Counted from the stretch's first letter, positions 1 to 5,910 are shown. The stretch is DNA of 8,704 nt from DASRTE01 sp035253685 (GCA_035253685.1 DATFBR010000003.1:1-8704), one strand, 5' to 3'. Numbers and translations: made by a program. The notes: a model not told the origin generated them from the letters alone.

Positions 1-256
1 GCGGGCCGAGGTGGCCACGCGGCTGCACCGGCTGATCGCGCGTGGTCAGGACGCGGGCACGATCCGCTCGGACCTGCCCGTCACCTGGCTGGTCACGACG
101 TTCTTCGGCATCCTCCACACCGCGGCCGACGAGGTCGACGCCGGCTGGCTCGCCACCGAGGACGCACCGGCGATCATCGAGGCGACCCTGCTCCCTGCCC
201 TGCTGGCGCCGTCCAGGCTCGAAGGTGATCGACGGCACCGGCTGGCGCGGTCCTGA
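1..256 (+). CDS. TetR/AcrR-family transcriptional regulator, C-terminal fragment
   Basis: The open frame enters from the left edge (first whole codon at base 2) and ends at the TGA at 254-256, so only about the last 84 residues are visible. The sequence is helical, with a run like LIARGQDAGTIRSDLPVTWL followed by TTFFGILHTAADEV. This pattern (a basic residue, then G.iR.Dlp..wl...ffgl) is typical of the ligand-binding and dimerisation C-terminal domain of TetR repressors. The N-terminal helix-turn-helix lies outside the window and cannot be checked. TetR proteins usually repress a neighbouring transporter or enzyme gene until a small ligand binds. Whether this one acts on its own upstream partner or on the sulfotransferase downstream cannot be told. 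The GTG at base 11 is an internal codon, not a real start. A hairpin 36 nt after the stop may end its transcript. Confidence 0.75.
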   Translation, partial: RAEVATRLHRLIARGQDAGTIRSDLPVTWLVTTFFGILHTAADEVDAGWLATEDAPAIIEATLLPALLAPSRLEGDRRHRLARS

Positions 257-291
257 CAATGGCGGGTGCCGTGCTGCCGAGGCGGCGGCTG

Positions 292-313
292 CGTCCGGCC
301 GAGCGGGCCGACG
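292..313 (+). terminator. Possible terminator hairpin after the tetR fragment
   Basis: CGTC (292-295) and GGCC (297-300) pair with GGCC (306-309) and GACG (310-313), giving eight GC-rich pairs with one bulged C at 296 and the loop GAGCG. It starts 36 nt after the tetR stop. There is no T-run, which is common for actinomycete terminators but makes the call uncertain. Its arms overlap the left arm of a longer inverted repeat (296-320 with 378-402), so the two structures could not form together. Confidence 0.35.
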
Positions 314-402
314 AACAGGATCGATTGCTCCATGAGCATGACCGACCAGCGGATATGTGGAGCGCAGGCCCAGAGTGTCCTGTTGGTCGGGCCGGCCAGC
401 CG
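296..402. repeat. Long imperfect inverted repeat in the sulfotransferase leader
   Basis: The arm at 296-320, read as its reverse complement, matches 378-402 at 20 of 25 positions. The inner 16 bases (305-320 against 378-393, TCCTGTTGGTCGGGCC) match at 14 of 16. The arms enclose 57 nt. This is well above what a 166-bp gap would be expected to give by chance, even at high GC. It could be a regulator operator, a leader RNA structure, or a remnant of a small mobile element. It lies entirely upstream of the preferred sulfotransferase start at 423. Confidence 0.6.
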
Positions 403-422
403 CGAATGCGTCGGTTCCGAGT

Positions 423-1310
423 ATGACCCGCGCGCCCGTCCGCTACCGCTCAGCCGACGAGGACAGCGCCCGCTGGCTGGGCTTTCGGTTTCGGCAGGGT
501 GACATCGTCATTAGCACCAGGTCGAAGAGCGGCACGACGTGGGTGCAGATGATCTGCGCGCTGCTCGTTTTCCAGACCTCGGACCTGCCGGCACCGCTGT
601 CCGAGCTGTCGCCGTGGCTGGACTGGCTGGTCACGCCGCGCGACGACGTGGTGGCGCGCCTGGCCGCCCAGGATCACCGGCGGTTCGTCAAGACCCACAC
701 CCCGCTGGACGGGATTCCCCTCGATCCGCGGGCCACCTACATCGTGGTCGCCAGGCACCCACTGGACATGGCGGTCTCCCTCTATCACCAAGGGGACAAC
801 CTCGACCGTGTGCGGCTCCGTCAGCTCACGGGCCGGCCCCAGCCAGCCGGGCCACCCGCTCCGCGCCCACCACTACGCGATTGGCTGGTGTCATGGATCG
901 ACCGGGACGTGGCACCGCGGGAGGAGATGGACTCGCTGCCCGGTGTCATGTGGCACCTCTGCGACGCATGGGCCCGCCGGGACGAGCCGAACATCCTGCT
1001 CGTGCACTACGACGACCTGTCCGCCGACCTCGAGGGCGAGATGCGGCGCCTTGCTGCGTCACTCGACATCGCCGTACCCGAGCAGGATTGGCCCGCGCTG
1101 GTCTCGGCAGCCACGTTCGAGCACATGAAGGCACGTGCGGACGCGGTCGTGCCGGACAGCGCGGGTGTCGTCAAGAGCAGTGCAGCCTTCTTCCGGCGAG
1201 GCACGTCCGGCGCAGGTCGTGAGCTTCTCACCGACGACGAAGTTGCGCACTACGAGGCACGCACGGCAGAGCTGGCACCGCCGGACCTGTTGGCCTGGCT
1301 CCACCGGTGA
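423..1310 (+). CDS. PAPS-dependent sulfotransferase (Sulfotransfer_1 family)
   Basis: This is a 295-residue cytosolic-type sulfotransferase, which transfers sulfate from PAPS to a hydroxyl or amine of a small molecule. Motifs appear in the expected order. The PAPS phosphosulfate loop STRSKSGTTW is near residues 31-40, with Lys35. KTHTP at 90-94 carries the expected catalytic base His92. The 3'-phosphate site ARHPLDMAVS is at 110-119, and the core strand NILLVHYDDL at 190-199. Near the C terminus RRGTSGAGREL (258-268) matches the RKGxxGdWK loop but lacks the Trp and Lys. A proline-rich stretch at about 138-151 looks like an inserted loop. The ATG at 423 is chosen because the family homology begins just after it (RYRSADEDSARWLGFRF); no strong SD is present. 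In-frame GTGs at 357 and 375 would add non-conserved residues overlapping the inverted repeat. Family assignment is secure; the substrate is unknown. No biosynthetic partner genes are visible. Confidence 0.9.
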   Translation: MTRAPVRYRSADEDSARWLGFRFRQGDIVISTRSKSGTTWVQMICALLVFQTSDLPAPLSELSPWLDWLVTPRDDVVARLAAQDHRRFVKTHTPLDGIPLDPRATYIVVARHPLDMAVSLYHQGDNLDRVRLRQLTGRPQPAGPPAPRPPLRDWLVSWIDRDVAPREEMDSLPGVMWHLCDAWARRDEPNILLVHYDDLSADLEGEMRRLAASLDIAVPEQDWPALVSAATFEHMKARADAVVPDSAGVVKSSAAFFRRGTSGAGRELLTDDEVAHYEARTAELAPPDLLAWLHR

Positions 1311-1326
1311 CATGACGGTGTGCGGC

Positions 1327-1347
1327 GGTCACTCTGCGAGTGTGACC
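1327..1347 (+). terminator. Possible terminator hairpin after the sulfotransferase
   Basis: CACTC (1330-1334) pairs with GAGTG (1338-1342) around the loop TGC. It is extended by GGT (1327-1329) pairing with ACC (1345-1347) across a two-base TG bulge. It lies 17 nt after the sulfotransferase stop. There is no T-tract. Position and stability fit a terminator, but this is not proven. Confidence 0.35.
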
Positions 1348-1492
1348 ACGACCACCGCGGTCCGCCGATGGCCACGGTCGCGTGTAGGCGTTTTCCGAGC
1401 GCTCTCACGTCGTCCTGCGGTTCCTAGCCTGCATGCATTCGGCCCGAGACTGCGGACCTAGCTGCCACACTCCAGTCGGAGCCCGAGATCAC

Positions 1493-1504
1493 GGAGAGAG
1501 GGAG
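1493..1504 (+). promoter_or_regulatory. Shine-Dalgarno region deciding the oxidoreductase start
   Basis: A purine run with GGAGAG (1493-1498) and AGGGAG (1499-1504) sits just before the GTG at 1508. It supports that GTG over the ATG at 1433, which would put 25 unconserved residues before the Rossmann fold. Confidence 0.6.
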
Positions 1505-1507
1505 ATC

Positions 1508-2101
1508 GTGCGGATCGCCGTCATCGGCACCGGGAAGATGGGTCGCGGGTTCGCCCAGGCTCTCGCGCCGAAGCACGAGGTGGTTGTCGGCTCGCGCGAT
1601 TCGGACCGGGCAGCCGCGACGGCATCCAAGACCGGGGCTGCCGGCGGGGCGACCTACGCGGTGGCGGCGGCGAACGCCGACCTCGTCATCCTCACCGTGC
1701 CATGGCATGCGATGGACGAGGCGCTGGATCAGCTCGGCGACCTGACGAATACCGTCGTGATCGACGTGTCCTACCCGTACAAGCGTGAGCGGGAGGCGCT
1801 GAGGGGAAGCTCGACGGCCGAGGTGATCCAGCGGCGACTGCCTCATGCGAAGGTCTTCAAGGGCTGGAACCACATCTACGCGAAACATCTGACGGAGCCA
1901 GAGGTGGGCGGGATCGCCGCGTCGGTGCTGATCGCCGGCGACGACCCGGATGCGAAGGACCTCGTGTTCGCGACGGCGCGCGACATGGGGTTTCACCCCG
2001 TGGACGCCGGTCCGTTGAAAGCGACCCGCGAGTTGGAGAACCTCGTGGGCGTGATGCTCTTCCTGAGGCTCGGTCCGTTCCGGGTCCTGTCGCAACCCTG
2101 A
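1508..2101 (+). CDS. NADP-binding oxidoreductase, F420:NADP reductase-like
   Basis: This is a 197-residue single-domain Rossmann protein. It opens with the strand RIAVIGTGKMG, whose GxGxxG loop is at residues 7-12. GSR at about 28-30 follows the second strand; in F420-dependent NADP reductases the same Ser-Arg pair binds the NADP 2'-phosphate. TVPW (63-66) matches the conserved tPWe segment after the fourth strand. The second half (VFKGWNHIYAKHL, then DAGPLKATRELENL, then LFLRLGPFR) matches short actinobacterial relatives of the F420_oxidored family. Probable role: hydride transfer between NADP(H) and F420 or another small acceptor. Use of F420 is an inference from family, since many relatives have no known activity. 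The GTG start is placed by a strong purine-rich SD. It is a monocistronic-looking gene, 197 bp after the sulfotransferase and 294 bp before the next operon. Confidence 0.85.
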   Translation: MRIAVIGTGKMGRGFAQALAPKHEVVVGSRDSDRAAATASKTGAAGGATYAVAAANADLVILTVPWHAMDEALDQLGDLTNTVVIDVSYPYKREREALRGSSTAEVIQRRLPHAKVFKGWNHIYAKHLTEPEVGGIAASVLIAGDDPDAKDLVFATARDMGFHPVDAGPLKATRELENLVGVMLFLRLGPFRVLSQP

Positions 2102-2136
2102 TCACAGCCGGTCCACTGCGATCACCGCCCGAGCCA

Positions 2137-2167
2137 GCCTGCTTCACCTTGTGTGGCAAGGGCAGGT
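2137..2167 (+). terminator. Possible terminator hairpin after the oxidoreductase
   Basis: The inner stem CCTTG (2147-2151) with CAAGG (2157-2161) closes the loop TGTGG. The outer stem CCTGC (2138-2142) with GCAGG (2162-2166) stacks on it, with a four-base TTCA bulge on the left and a possible extra G-U pair at 2137/2167. It starts about 35 nt after the oxidoreductase stop and has no T-run. Confidence 0.35.
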
Positions 2168-2316
2168 CAGCCGACTGGGAGGCCCACTATCGACACCGCA
2201 CAGTGGACCGCTGATGGCCAGGAGCAGGTGGAAGCGGTAGCAGTTGCGCAGGGGCGACCGAGGACATGGCTGCTGCTGCACATCCCGTAGTGCATCCGAA
2301 GATCAGTCCGTGCGGC

Positions 2317-2344
2317 TGTCCAGATCCTGGCAGGCCTCTTCGTC
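2317..2344 (+). promoter_or_regulatory. Candidate ECF42-type promoter for the four-gene operon
   Basis: TGTCCA (2317-2322), an 18-nt spacer and CGTC (2341-2344) resemble the motif reported for ECF42 sigma factors, recalled here as TGTCGA at -35 and CGA/TC at -10, with one mismatch in the -35 box. The -10-like element is 51 nt before the GTG of the VOC gene, which would give a leader of roughly 45 nt. If real, the operon is driven by the sigma factor it encodes. Short degenerate motifs occur often by chance, so confidence is limited. Confidence 0.35.
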
Positions 2345-2382
2345 CATATGGTGGAGGCGGGTGATGGGCGCCCGTCGGACCG

Positions 2383-2388
2383 AGGAGG
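2383..2388 (+). promoter_or_regulatory. Strong Shine-Dalgarno of the VOC gene
   Basis: A full AGGAGG is placed 7 nt before the GTG at 2396. This decides that start over the upstream in-frame ATG at 2348, which would itself read through the SD. Confidence 0.75.
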
Positions 2389-2395
2389 ACGCGAA

Positions 2396-2770
2396 GTGAG
2401 TTCCGCGATCACCGGCATCCGGGCGGTCGGCGTGCCGGTTGCCGAACAGGATCGAGCCCTCGAGTTCTACGTGCGCGTGTTGGGGCTGGAGAAGCGGCTG
2501 GACGTCCCGGCCGAGCGGCTCGGTGGGCGGTGGATCGAGGTGGCGCCGCCCGGGTCGACGACGACCATCGCGCTCGTACCTGCTCGCCCGGGTTCGGTGC
2601 CAGGGGCAGATACCGAGATCCGCCTCACGACGGTCGATGCCGCCTCGCTGCGCGAGGATCTGCGAGCGCGCGGCGTCGATGTGGGTGAGCTGCTGCGGTG
2701 GGAGGGAGCACCGCCGATGTTCGCCTTCCGTGACCCGGACGGCAACGGCCTGGAGATCGTCGAGTCATGA
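2396..2770 (+). CDS. VOC-superfamily (glyoxalase/bleomycin-resistance-like) protein
   Basis: This 124-residue protein has two beta-alpha-beta-beta-beta repeats of the vicinal oxygen chelate fold. The first repeat begins VGVPVAEQDRALEFYVRVLG (residues 11-30), the standard opening with the FY..vLG signature, and includes WIEVAPPG (47-53). The second ends FAFRDPDGNGLEIVES (109-124), with the common DPDGN turn and Glu120. Such proteins act as dimers in glyoxalase, dioxygenase or drug-binding roles. The histidine usually found on the first strand (as in H.gi.v) is Ala here, so the metal site may be altered or absent and no reaction can be assigned. The GTG start follows a perfect AGGAGG. It is the first gene of the operon; its TGA overlaps the next ATG by 4 nt (ATGA), so translation is probably coupled. 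Confidence 0.88.
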   Translation: MSSAITGIRAVGVPVAEQDRALEFYVRVLGLEKRLDVPAERLGGRWIEVAPPGSTTTIALVPARPGSVPGADTEIRLTTVDAASLREDLRARGVDVGELLRWEGAPPMFAFRDPDGNGLEIVES

Positions 2771-3114
2771 ACAGGGGTGCCCAGATGGCCGACACGGAAC
2801 GGCAAAAGCGCCGCGACGTGCTGCGCAGGTTGGACGAGGAGTTCACGGCGCCACTGCTGAGGAGTCGGGCCAAGGGCGGCCACACCTTTGTGGTGTGGGC
2901 CGCTTCGGTCGAGTTCTTCGGCACCCGTGGTTTGGTGAAGGTCCGGGGCACGATCGACGGATACCCGTTCCGGAGTTCCTTCATGGCCATGGGCGACGGC
3001 ACCCACAAGCTGCCCGTGAGCGCCGAGGTCCGCAAGGCGATCGGCAAGGAAGCCGGTCAGAGCGTGACCGTCGTCCTGCGGGAGCGGATCGACGCCTCAC
3101 CCATGAGTCGTTGA
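2767..3114 (+). CDS. DUF1905 domain-containing protein
   Basis: This is a 115-residue protein. After a charged N-terminal helix (about 10-24) comes one DUF1905 domain: FTAPLLRSRAKGGHTFVVW, then SVEFFGTRGLVKVRGTIDG, then PFRSSFMAMGDGTHKLPV and VRKAIGKEAGQSVTVVL. These segments, especially the GDGTHKLPV turn and RKAIGK..G, are hallmarks of the family, a small beta-barrel of unknown biochemical role. It is sometimes fused to YdeI/OmpD-associated sequences, but no such fusion is seen here. The ATG at 2767 overlaps the VOC stop (ATGA). An alternative ATG at 2785 has AGGGG 7 nt upstream and would give 109 residues starting MADTERQ; both are plausible. It sits between the VOC and DGPF genes, so it is probably made together with the ECF42 system. 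Confidence 0.85.
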   Translation: MNRGAQMADTERQKRRDVLRRLDEEFTAPLLRSRAKGGHTFVVWAASVEFFGTRGLVKVRGTIDGYPFRSSFMAMGDGTHKLPVSAEVRKAIGKEAGQSVTVVLRERIDASPMSR

Positions 3115-3141
3115 CCCGCTGCACACGAGGGAGAACGTGCG

Positions 3142-3495
3142 ATGCCGACCTATATCGCCCTTGTCTATACCGCCGAGGTCGACTGGTCTCAGCCGGAGTT
3201 CGCCGATGGTCTGCGGGAGTACGTCGCGTTCGAGCAGGCGCATGCGGCCGTGCTGAAAGGTGGCTACGCGCTGTATCCGACTGCGACGGCGACCTGTGTG
3301 CGGGTGCCCGGCGGTGACGCCGGGGAGACCATCGTCAGCGACGGGCCATATGCCGAGACGAAAGAGGCGTTGACCGGCTTCTTCCTGCTGGAGTGCGCCG
3401 ATCTCGACGAGGCGATCGCCGTTGCGGCAAGGATTCCCGCGGCCAAGTACGGCACGGTCGAGATACGTCCCGTCCACCCGTCCCTCGGAATCTGA
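3142..3495 (+). CDS. DGPF/YCII-domain protein, ECF42 partner
   Basis: This 117-residue YCII-related (DGPF) protein has a first strand YIALVYT (4-10), then the signature SDGPYAETKEALTGFFLLEC (residues 66-85), and the C-terminal part DLDEAIAVAARIPAAKYGTVEIRPV. Here the Phe of DGPF is Tyr. YCII folds are ferredoxin-like and resemble muconolactone isomerases; the role of DGPF proteins is not established, though their genes are the regular neighbours and targets of ECF42 sigma factors. The start is well supported by GAGGGAG (3127-3133), 8 nt before the ATG. It lies 27 nt after the DUF1905 gene and its TGA overlaps the sigma factor ATG by one base, so it belongs to the same transcript. Confidence 0.92.
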   Translation: MPTYIALVYTAEVDWSQPEFADGLREYVAFEQAHAAVLKGGYALYPTATATCVRVPGGDAGETIVSDGPYAETKEALTGFFLLECADLDEAIAVAARIPAAKYGTVEIRPVHPSLGI

Positions 3496-4724
3496 TGATG
3501 GAAGCCGGTGCTGCGGCCGAACGGCTGGTGCGCGAGGAATGGCCGCGCGTGCTGGCCACCTTGATCCGCGTCACCGGCGACATCGACCTGGCTGAGGATG
3601 CCATCCAGGATGCCGTCGTGCGCGCATTGCAGCGGTGGCCGCGCGAGGGTGTGCCGGACAATCCACGCGCCTGGCTCACGGTCACCGCGAAACGGCGGGC
3701 GATCGACCTGTTCCGCCGGCAGGCCCGGCGAGCGGGGAAGGAGGCGGAAGCGGTGTCACTGTGGACTCCCGATCCCGAACCCGCCGAGGTCGTGCGCGAC
3801 GACACGCTGCGGCTGGTGTTCACCTGCTGCCATCCGGCCCTGTCGGCCGAGGCGCAGGTCGCGCTTGCGCTGCGAACCCTCGGCGGGCTGACCACCGCGG
3901 AAGTCGCGCGCGCCCTACTGGTGTCCGAGGCCGGCATGGCCAAGCGGCTCACCCGCGCCAAGCAGAAGATCGCACATGCACGCATCCCGTACCGTGTCCC
4001 GACCGCCGAGGAGCTGCCCGGCCGGCTTGCCGCCGTCGCTGCCACCATCTATCTGATCTTCAACGAGGGATACGCGGCCGGTGACGGCGCCGACCTGGTC
4101 CGGGCCCAGCTTGCGGATGAGGCAATCCGCCTGGGACGGCTACTGGCCGAGGTGATGCCCGACGAGCCCACCGTGCTCGGACTGCTCGCGCTGATGTTGC
4201 TTCATGATGCCCGCCGTGCGGCCCGCATGGACGACCACGGGCACCCGGTGCTCCTGCCCGATCAGGACCGGTCGCGATGGGACAACGCGGCTATCAAGGA
4301 AGGGATCGAGCTGGTCGGCGCCGGCCTACGCCGCACCCCCGACCGGCCCGACACCTACGTCGCCCAGGCAGCGATCGCGGCCTGCCACGCCCTTGCCGGC
4401 TCCTACGCCGAGACCGACTGGGACGCCGTCATCTCCTGGTACGACGTGCTGCTCACCGTGCACGACACCCCGGTCGTCCGGCTCAACCGAGCGGTCGCCG
4501 TGGCCGAACGCGACGGCCCAGGCGCCGGCCTTGCCCTGGTCGAACAGATCAGCGACCTGACCCACTATCCGTGGTGGCACGCCACCCGAGCCGAGTTACT
4601 CCACCGCCTCGGCCAGACCGAGCCGGCGCGATCGGCCTACCAGCAGGCACTCGGGCTCGGCATGAGCCGACCGCTCGCCGAGCACCTGCACAGCCGCCTC
4701 GCCCGCCTGCCCGAGCCATCCTGA
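3495..4724 (+). CDS. ECF42-type RNA polymerase sigma factor with DUF6596/TPR-like extension
   Basis: A 409-residue sigma factor, about twice the size of a plain ECF sigma. Region 2 spans residues 9-80 (DLAEDAIQDAVVRAL, then NPRAWLTVTAKRRAIDLFRR). Region 4 spans 105-160, beginning LRLVFTCCHPAL and including the helix-turn-helix LTTAEVARALLVSEAGMAKRL. The extension starts near 174: IYLIFNEGY (185-193) and LRAMLLHDARR-like LMLLHDARRAAR (233-244) mark DUF6596, followed by TPR-like helices to the end (YVAQAAIAACHA, RAELLHRLGQTEPARSAYQQAL). ECF42 sigmas lack a membrane anti-sigma factor; the C-terminal part is reported to be required for activity. The ATG at 3495 overlaps the DGPF stop by one base (TGATG); ATG 3498 is next. 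Upstream in-frame codons lie inside the DGPF gene and are not a credible start. It is the last gene of the operon. Confidence 0.93.
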   Translation: MMEAGAAAERLVREEWPRVLATLIRVTGDIDLAEDAIQDAVVRALQRWPREGVPDNPRAWLTVTAKRRAIDLFRRQARRAGKEAEAVSLWTPDPEPAEVVRDDTLRLVFTCCHPALSAEAQVALALRTLGGLTTAEVARALLVSEAGMAKRLTRAKQKIAHARIPYRVPTAEELPGRLAAVAATIYLIFNEGYAAGDGADLVRAQLADEAIRLGRLLAEVMPDEPTVLGLLALMLLHDARRAARMDDHGHPVLLPDQDRSRWDNAAIKEGIELVGAGLRRTPDRPDTYVAQAAIAACHALAGSYAETDWDAVISWYDVLLTVHDTPVVRLNRAVAVAERDGPGAGLALVEQISDLTHYPWWHATRAELLHRLGQTEPARSAYQQALGLGMSRPLAEHLHSRLARLPEPS

Positions 4725-4824
4725 AGCGCCATGCGTCCGCACGCGAACGCACGGAGCAGCCGACACCGTGTCAAGTCAAGCGGATCTAGCCGACGTCAAC
4801 GGCGAACTGCACGGCCACAGAGGA

Positions 4825-5733
4825 TCAGCTTGAGCTGACGTAGCCGAGCATGATTCCCATGACGTCGTCGGCGGCATGAGACGCCTGATACATGCTGTGA
4901 AGGCGAACTCTGTCGCCTTGGCGGAGCACGGCGAGCGGATCGCCAACGCAGGTGGACATCTCCATGACGTTGTGGACATTCGTCGGATCCAATGTCGCCT
5001 CGGACTTACAGATCGATGTTCCGCCTTGACTCTCGTTGGTGGCCTCGACGGCGACACCATGCCCGTGGACGTGTCCGATCATGGCAACGACCTTCCCGGG
5101 CACGTTCACGGTCCAGTCTGAGTGCGTATCGGAGAACCCCGCCGGGATGGAGTATTCGGAGTCGCCGCACTGATCGATGTCCAGCCACACCGGTCTCACT
5201 GGCTTCACCGTCTCCCAGGCGGGGCGATAGGTGTAAGCGACCTTGATGAACACCGTCTTGGGCTCCGAGGAGTGGTTCATCAGGTCCGCAAGCAAGTTCC
5301 ACGAGTCGTACCAGCGGACGCGATAACCGTAGCCGGCGGGGAATGAGATTGCGGTCCGCTCGTTGCCGGATGCGAAGAACCGCTCGCCGGCCAGGCCCAG
5401 CCACTCGTCGCCGCAGGTGGCATCGCGCCGGAACTGGCTGGTGAGCACGAAGTGGTGCAGCATCGGGCCGGTGTCGATGTTCGCCCGCGTGCCGTCGGCG
5501 TAGACGAGATCGGGCGCGAATCCGGTGATGTAGCAGCCGATGCAGGGCCGTGGGACGGCCAACTTCAGCTGGTTGTGGATCATTCCGGGCTCGGCCATGG
5601 TGCCGGCGGGCACGGTGTACGGGCCGTACCACACCTCTTTCTTGTATGTCGCTGCATGGGCCGGCTGCGTGCCGACCACACCAATCAGCAGGATCACCGC
5701 AGCGAGTAGGGAGATGATCGCAGGTCGCTTCAC
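4825..5733 (-). CDS. Secreted SURNod19-like protein with copper-monooxygenase-like motifs
   Basis: A 302-residue exported protein. The N terminus MKRPAIIS, hydrophobic residues 5-21 and TQPAHA|ATY form a clear Sec signal peptide, cut after about residue 27. The mature part has YGPYTVPAGTMAEPGMI, PCIGCYITGFAPDLVY, GPMLHHFVL (His93-His94), WYDSWNLLADLMN, HVHGHG (His221, 223, 225) and near the end ADDVMGIMLGYV (Met292, Met295). These segments match stress up-regulated Nod19 (SURNod19) proteins of plants and bacteria. The His pair, HxH and late Met in that order also echo PHM/dopamine-beta-monooxygenase copper sites, so metal binding is plausible but unproven. Six cysteines (64, 67, 107, 189, 242, 262) suggest disulfides. 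The GTG at 5733 is chosen for its SD and signal peptide; TTG 5769 would add 12 unneeded residues. It is convergent with the sigma gene, 100 bp apart. Function unknown. Confidence 0.8.
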   Translation of the reverse strand: MKRPAIISLLAAVILLIGVVGTQPAHAATYKKEVWYGPYTVPAGTMAEPGMIHNQLKLAVPRPCIGCYITGFAPDLVYADGTRANIDTGPMLHHFVLTSQFRRDATCGDEWLGLAGERFFASGNERTAISFPAGYGYRVRWYDSWNLLADLMNHSSEPKTVFIKVAYTYRPAWETVKPVRPVWLDIDQCGDSEYSIPAGFSDTHSDWTVNVPGKVVAMIGHVHGHGVAVEATNESQGGTSICKSEATLDPTNVHNVMEMSTCVGDPLAVLRQGDRVRLHSMYQASHAADDVMGIMLGYVSSS

Positions 5734-5740
5734 CACGCCG

Positions 5741-5747
5741 CCCTCCC
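5741..5747 (-). promoter_or_regulatory. Shine-Dalgarno of the secreted protein gene
   Basis: On the minus strand GGGAGGG lies 7 nt before the GTG at 5733 and 4 nt before the adjacent GTG at 5736. It favours 5733 and rules out the TTG at 5769 as the main start. Confidence 0.65.
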
Positions 5748-5875
5748 GGAAAGTCGCGAGTTTGTCCAACAGTCCGGAACGGAACCCTTGTTACCCGCTC
5801 AGCGCGAGAGCAAACGTCTCGACACCGGTCGGTGGCCTGTCAGCCCTTGGAGATCCTCAACTGCATCGAGCGGTG

Positions 5876-5910
5876 GGATCAACCAAGGCGCCCCGCTAGG
5901 CTTGTTGACC
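5876..5910. repeat. Bulged inverted repeat between the divergent genes
   Basis: GG, TCAAC and CAAG elements at 5876-5887 pair with CTTGTTGACC at 5901-5910. This gives ten base pairs interrupted by two single-base bulges (A5878, C5884), around a 13-nt loop at 5888-5900. It lies 76 nt before the LAL start and about 143 nt before the secreted protein start. It could be a regulator-binding site or part of a leader RNA. Confidence 0.4.

Larger units (their letters stand above)
2102..2395. other. 294-bp intergenic region with no convincing gene
   Basis: Nothing coding is convincing here: the minus-strand frame at 2167-2418 has no recognisable motif and runs into the next gene. The region holds a hairpin just after the oxidoreductase (2137-2167), a perfect 10-bp inverted repeat CGGTCCACTG (2109-2118) with CAGTGGACCG (2201-2210), a possible ECF42-type promoter (2317-2344), and the SD of the VOC gene (2383-2388). 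Confidence 0.6.

Noticed and set aside
332..502. Possible small gene starting ATGAGCATGACC ahead of the sulfotransferase
   Set aside because: There is no SD, no recognisable product, and it runs into the sulfotransferase in another frame.
539..1222. 227-codon plus-strand open frame
   Set aside because: It is an out-of-frame shadow inside the sulfotransferase, Arg/Ala/Gly-rich with no motif.
1425..1430. TAGCCT as a -10 box for the oxidoreductase
   Set aside because: It fits TAnnnT, but no credible -35 lies 16-18 nt upstream.
1424..2095. 223-codon minus-strand open frame
   Set aside because: It is antisense to the NADP-binding oxidoreductase. The product is rich in His, Arg and Gly without motifs.
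2189..2196. TGTCGA on the minus strand in the 2102-2395 gap
   Set aside because: It points away from the operon toward the 3' end of the oxidoreductase, so it is unlikely to be a promoter.
2439..3317. 292-codon plus-strand open frame
   Set aside because: It runs out of frame through the VOC, DUF1905 and DGPF genes, all of which have clear family motifs and better starts.
4825..4838. TCAGCT/AGCTGA palindrome at the end of the secreted protein gene as a terminator
   Set aside because: The stem is only five pairs with a four-base loop, it overlaps the last codons, and it has no T-run. The 4725-4824 gap also holds only 4-5 bp stems.
5819..5824. TGTCGA on the minus strand upstream of the secreted protein, a possible ECF42 -35 box
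   Set aside because: No CGAC or CGTC element follows at 16-19 nt, and a lone 6-mer is expected by chance at this GC content.
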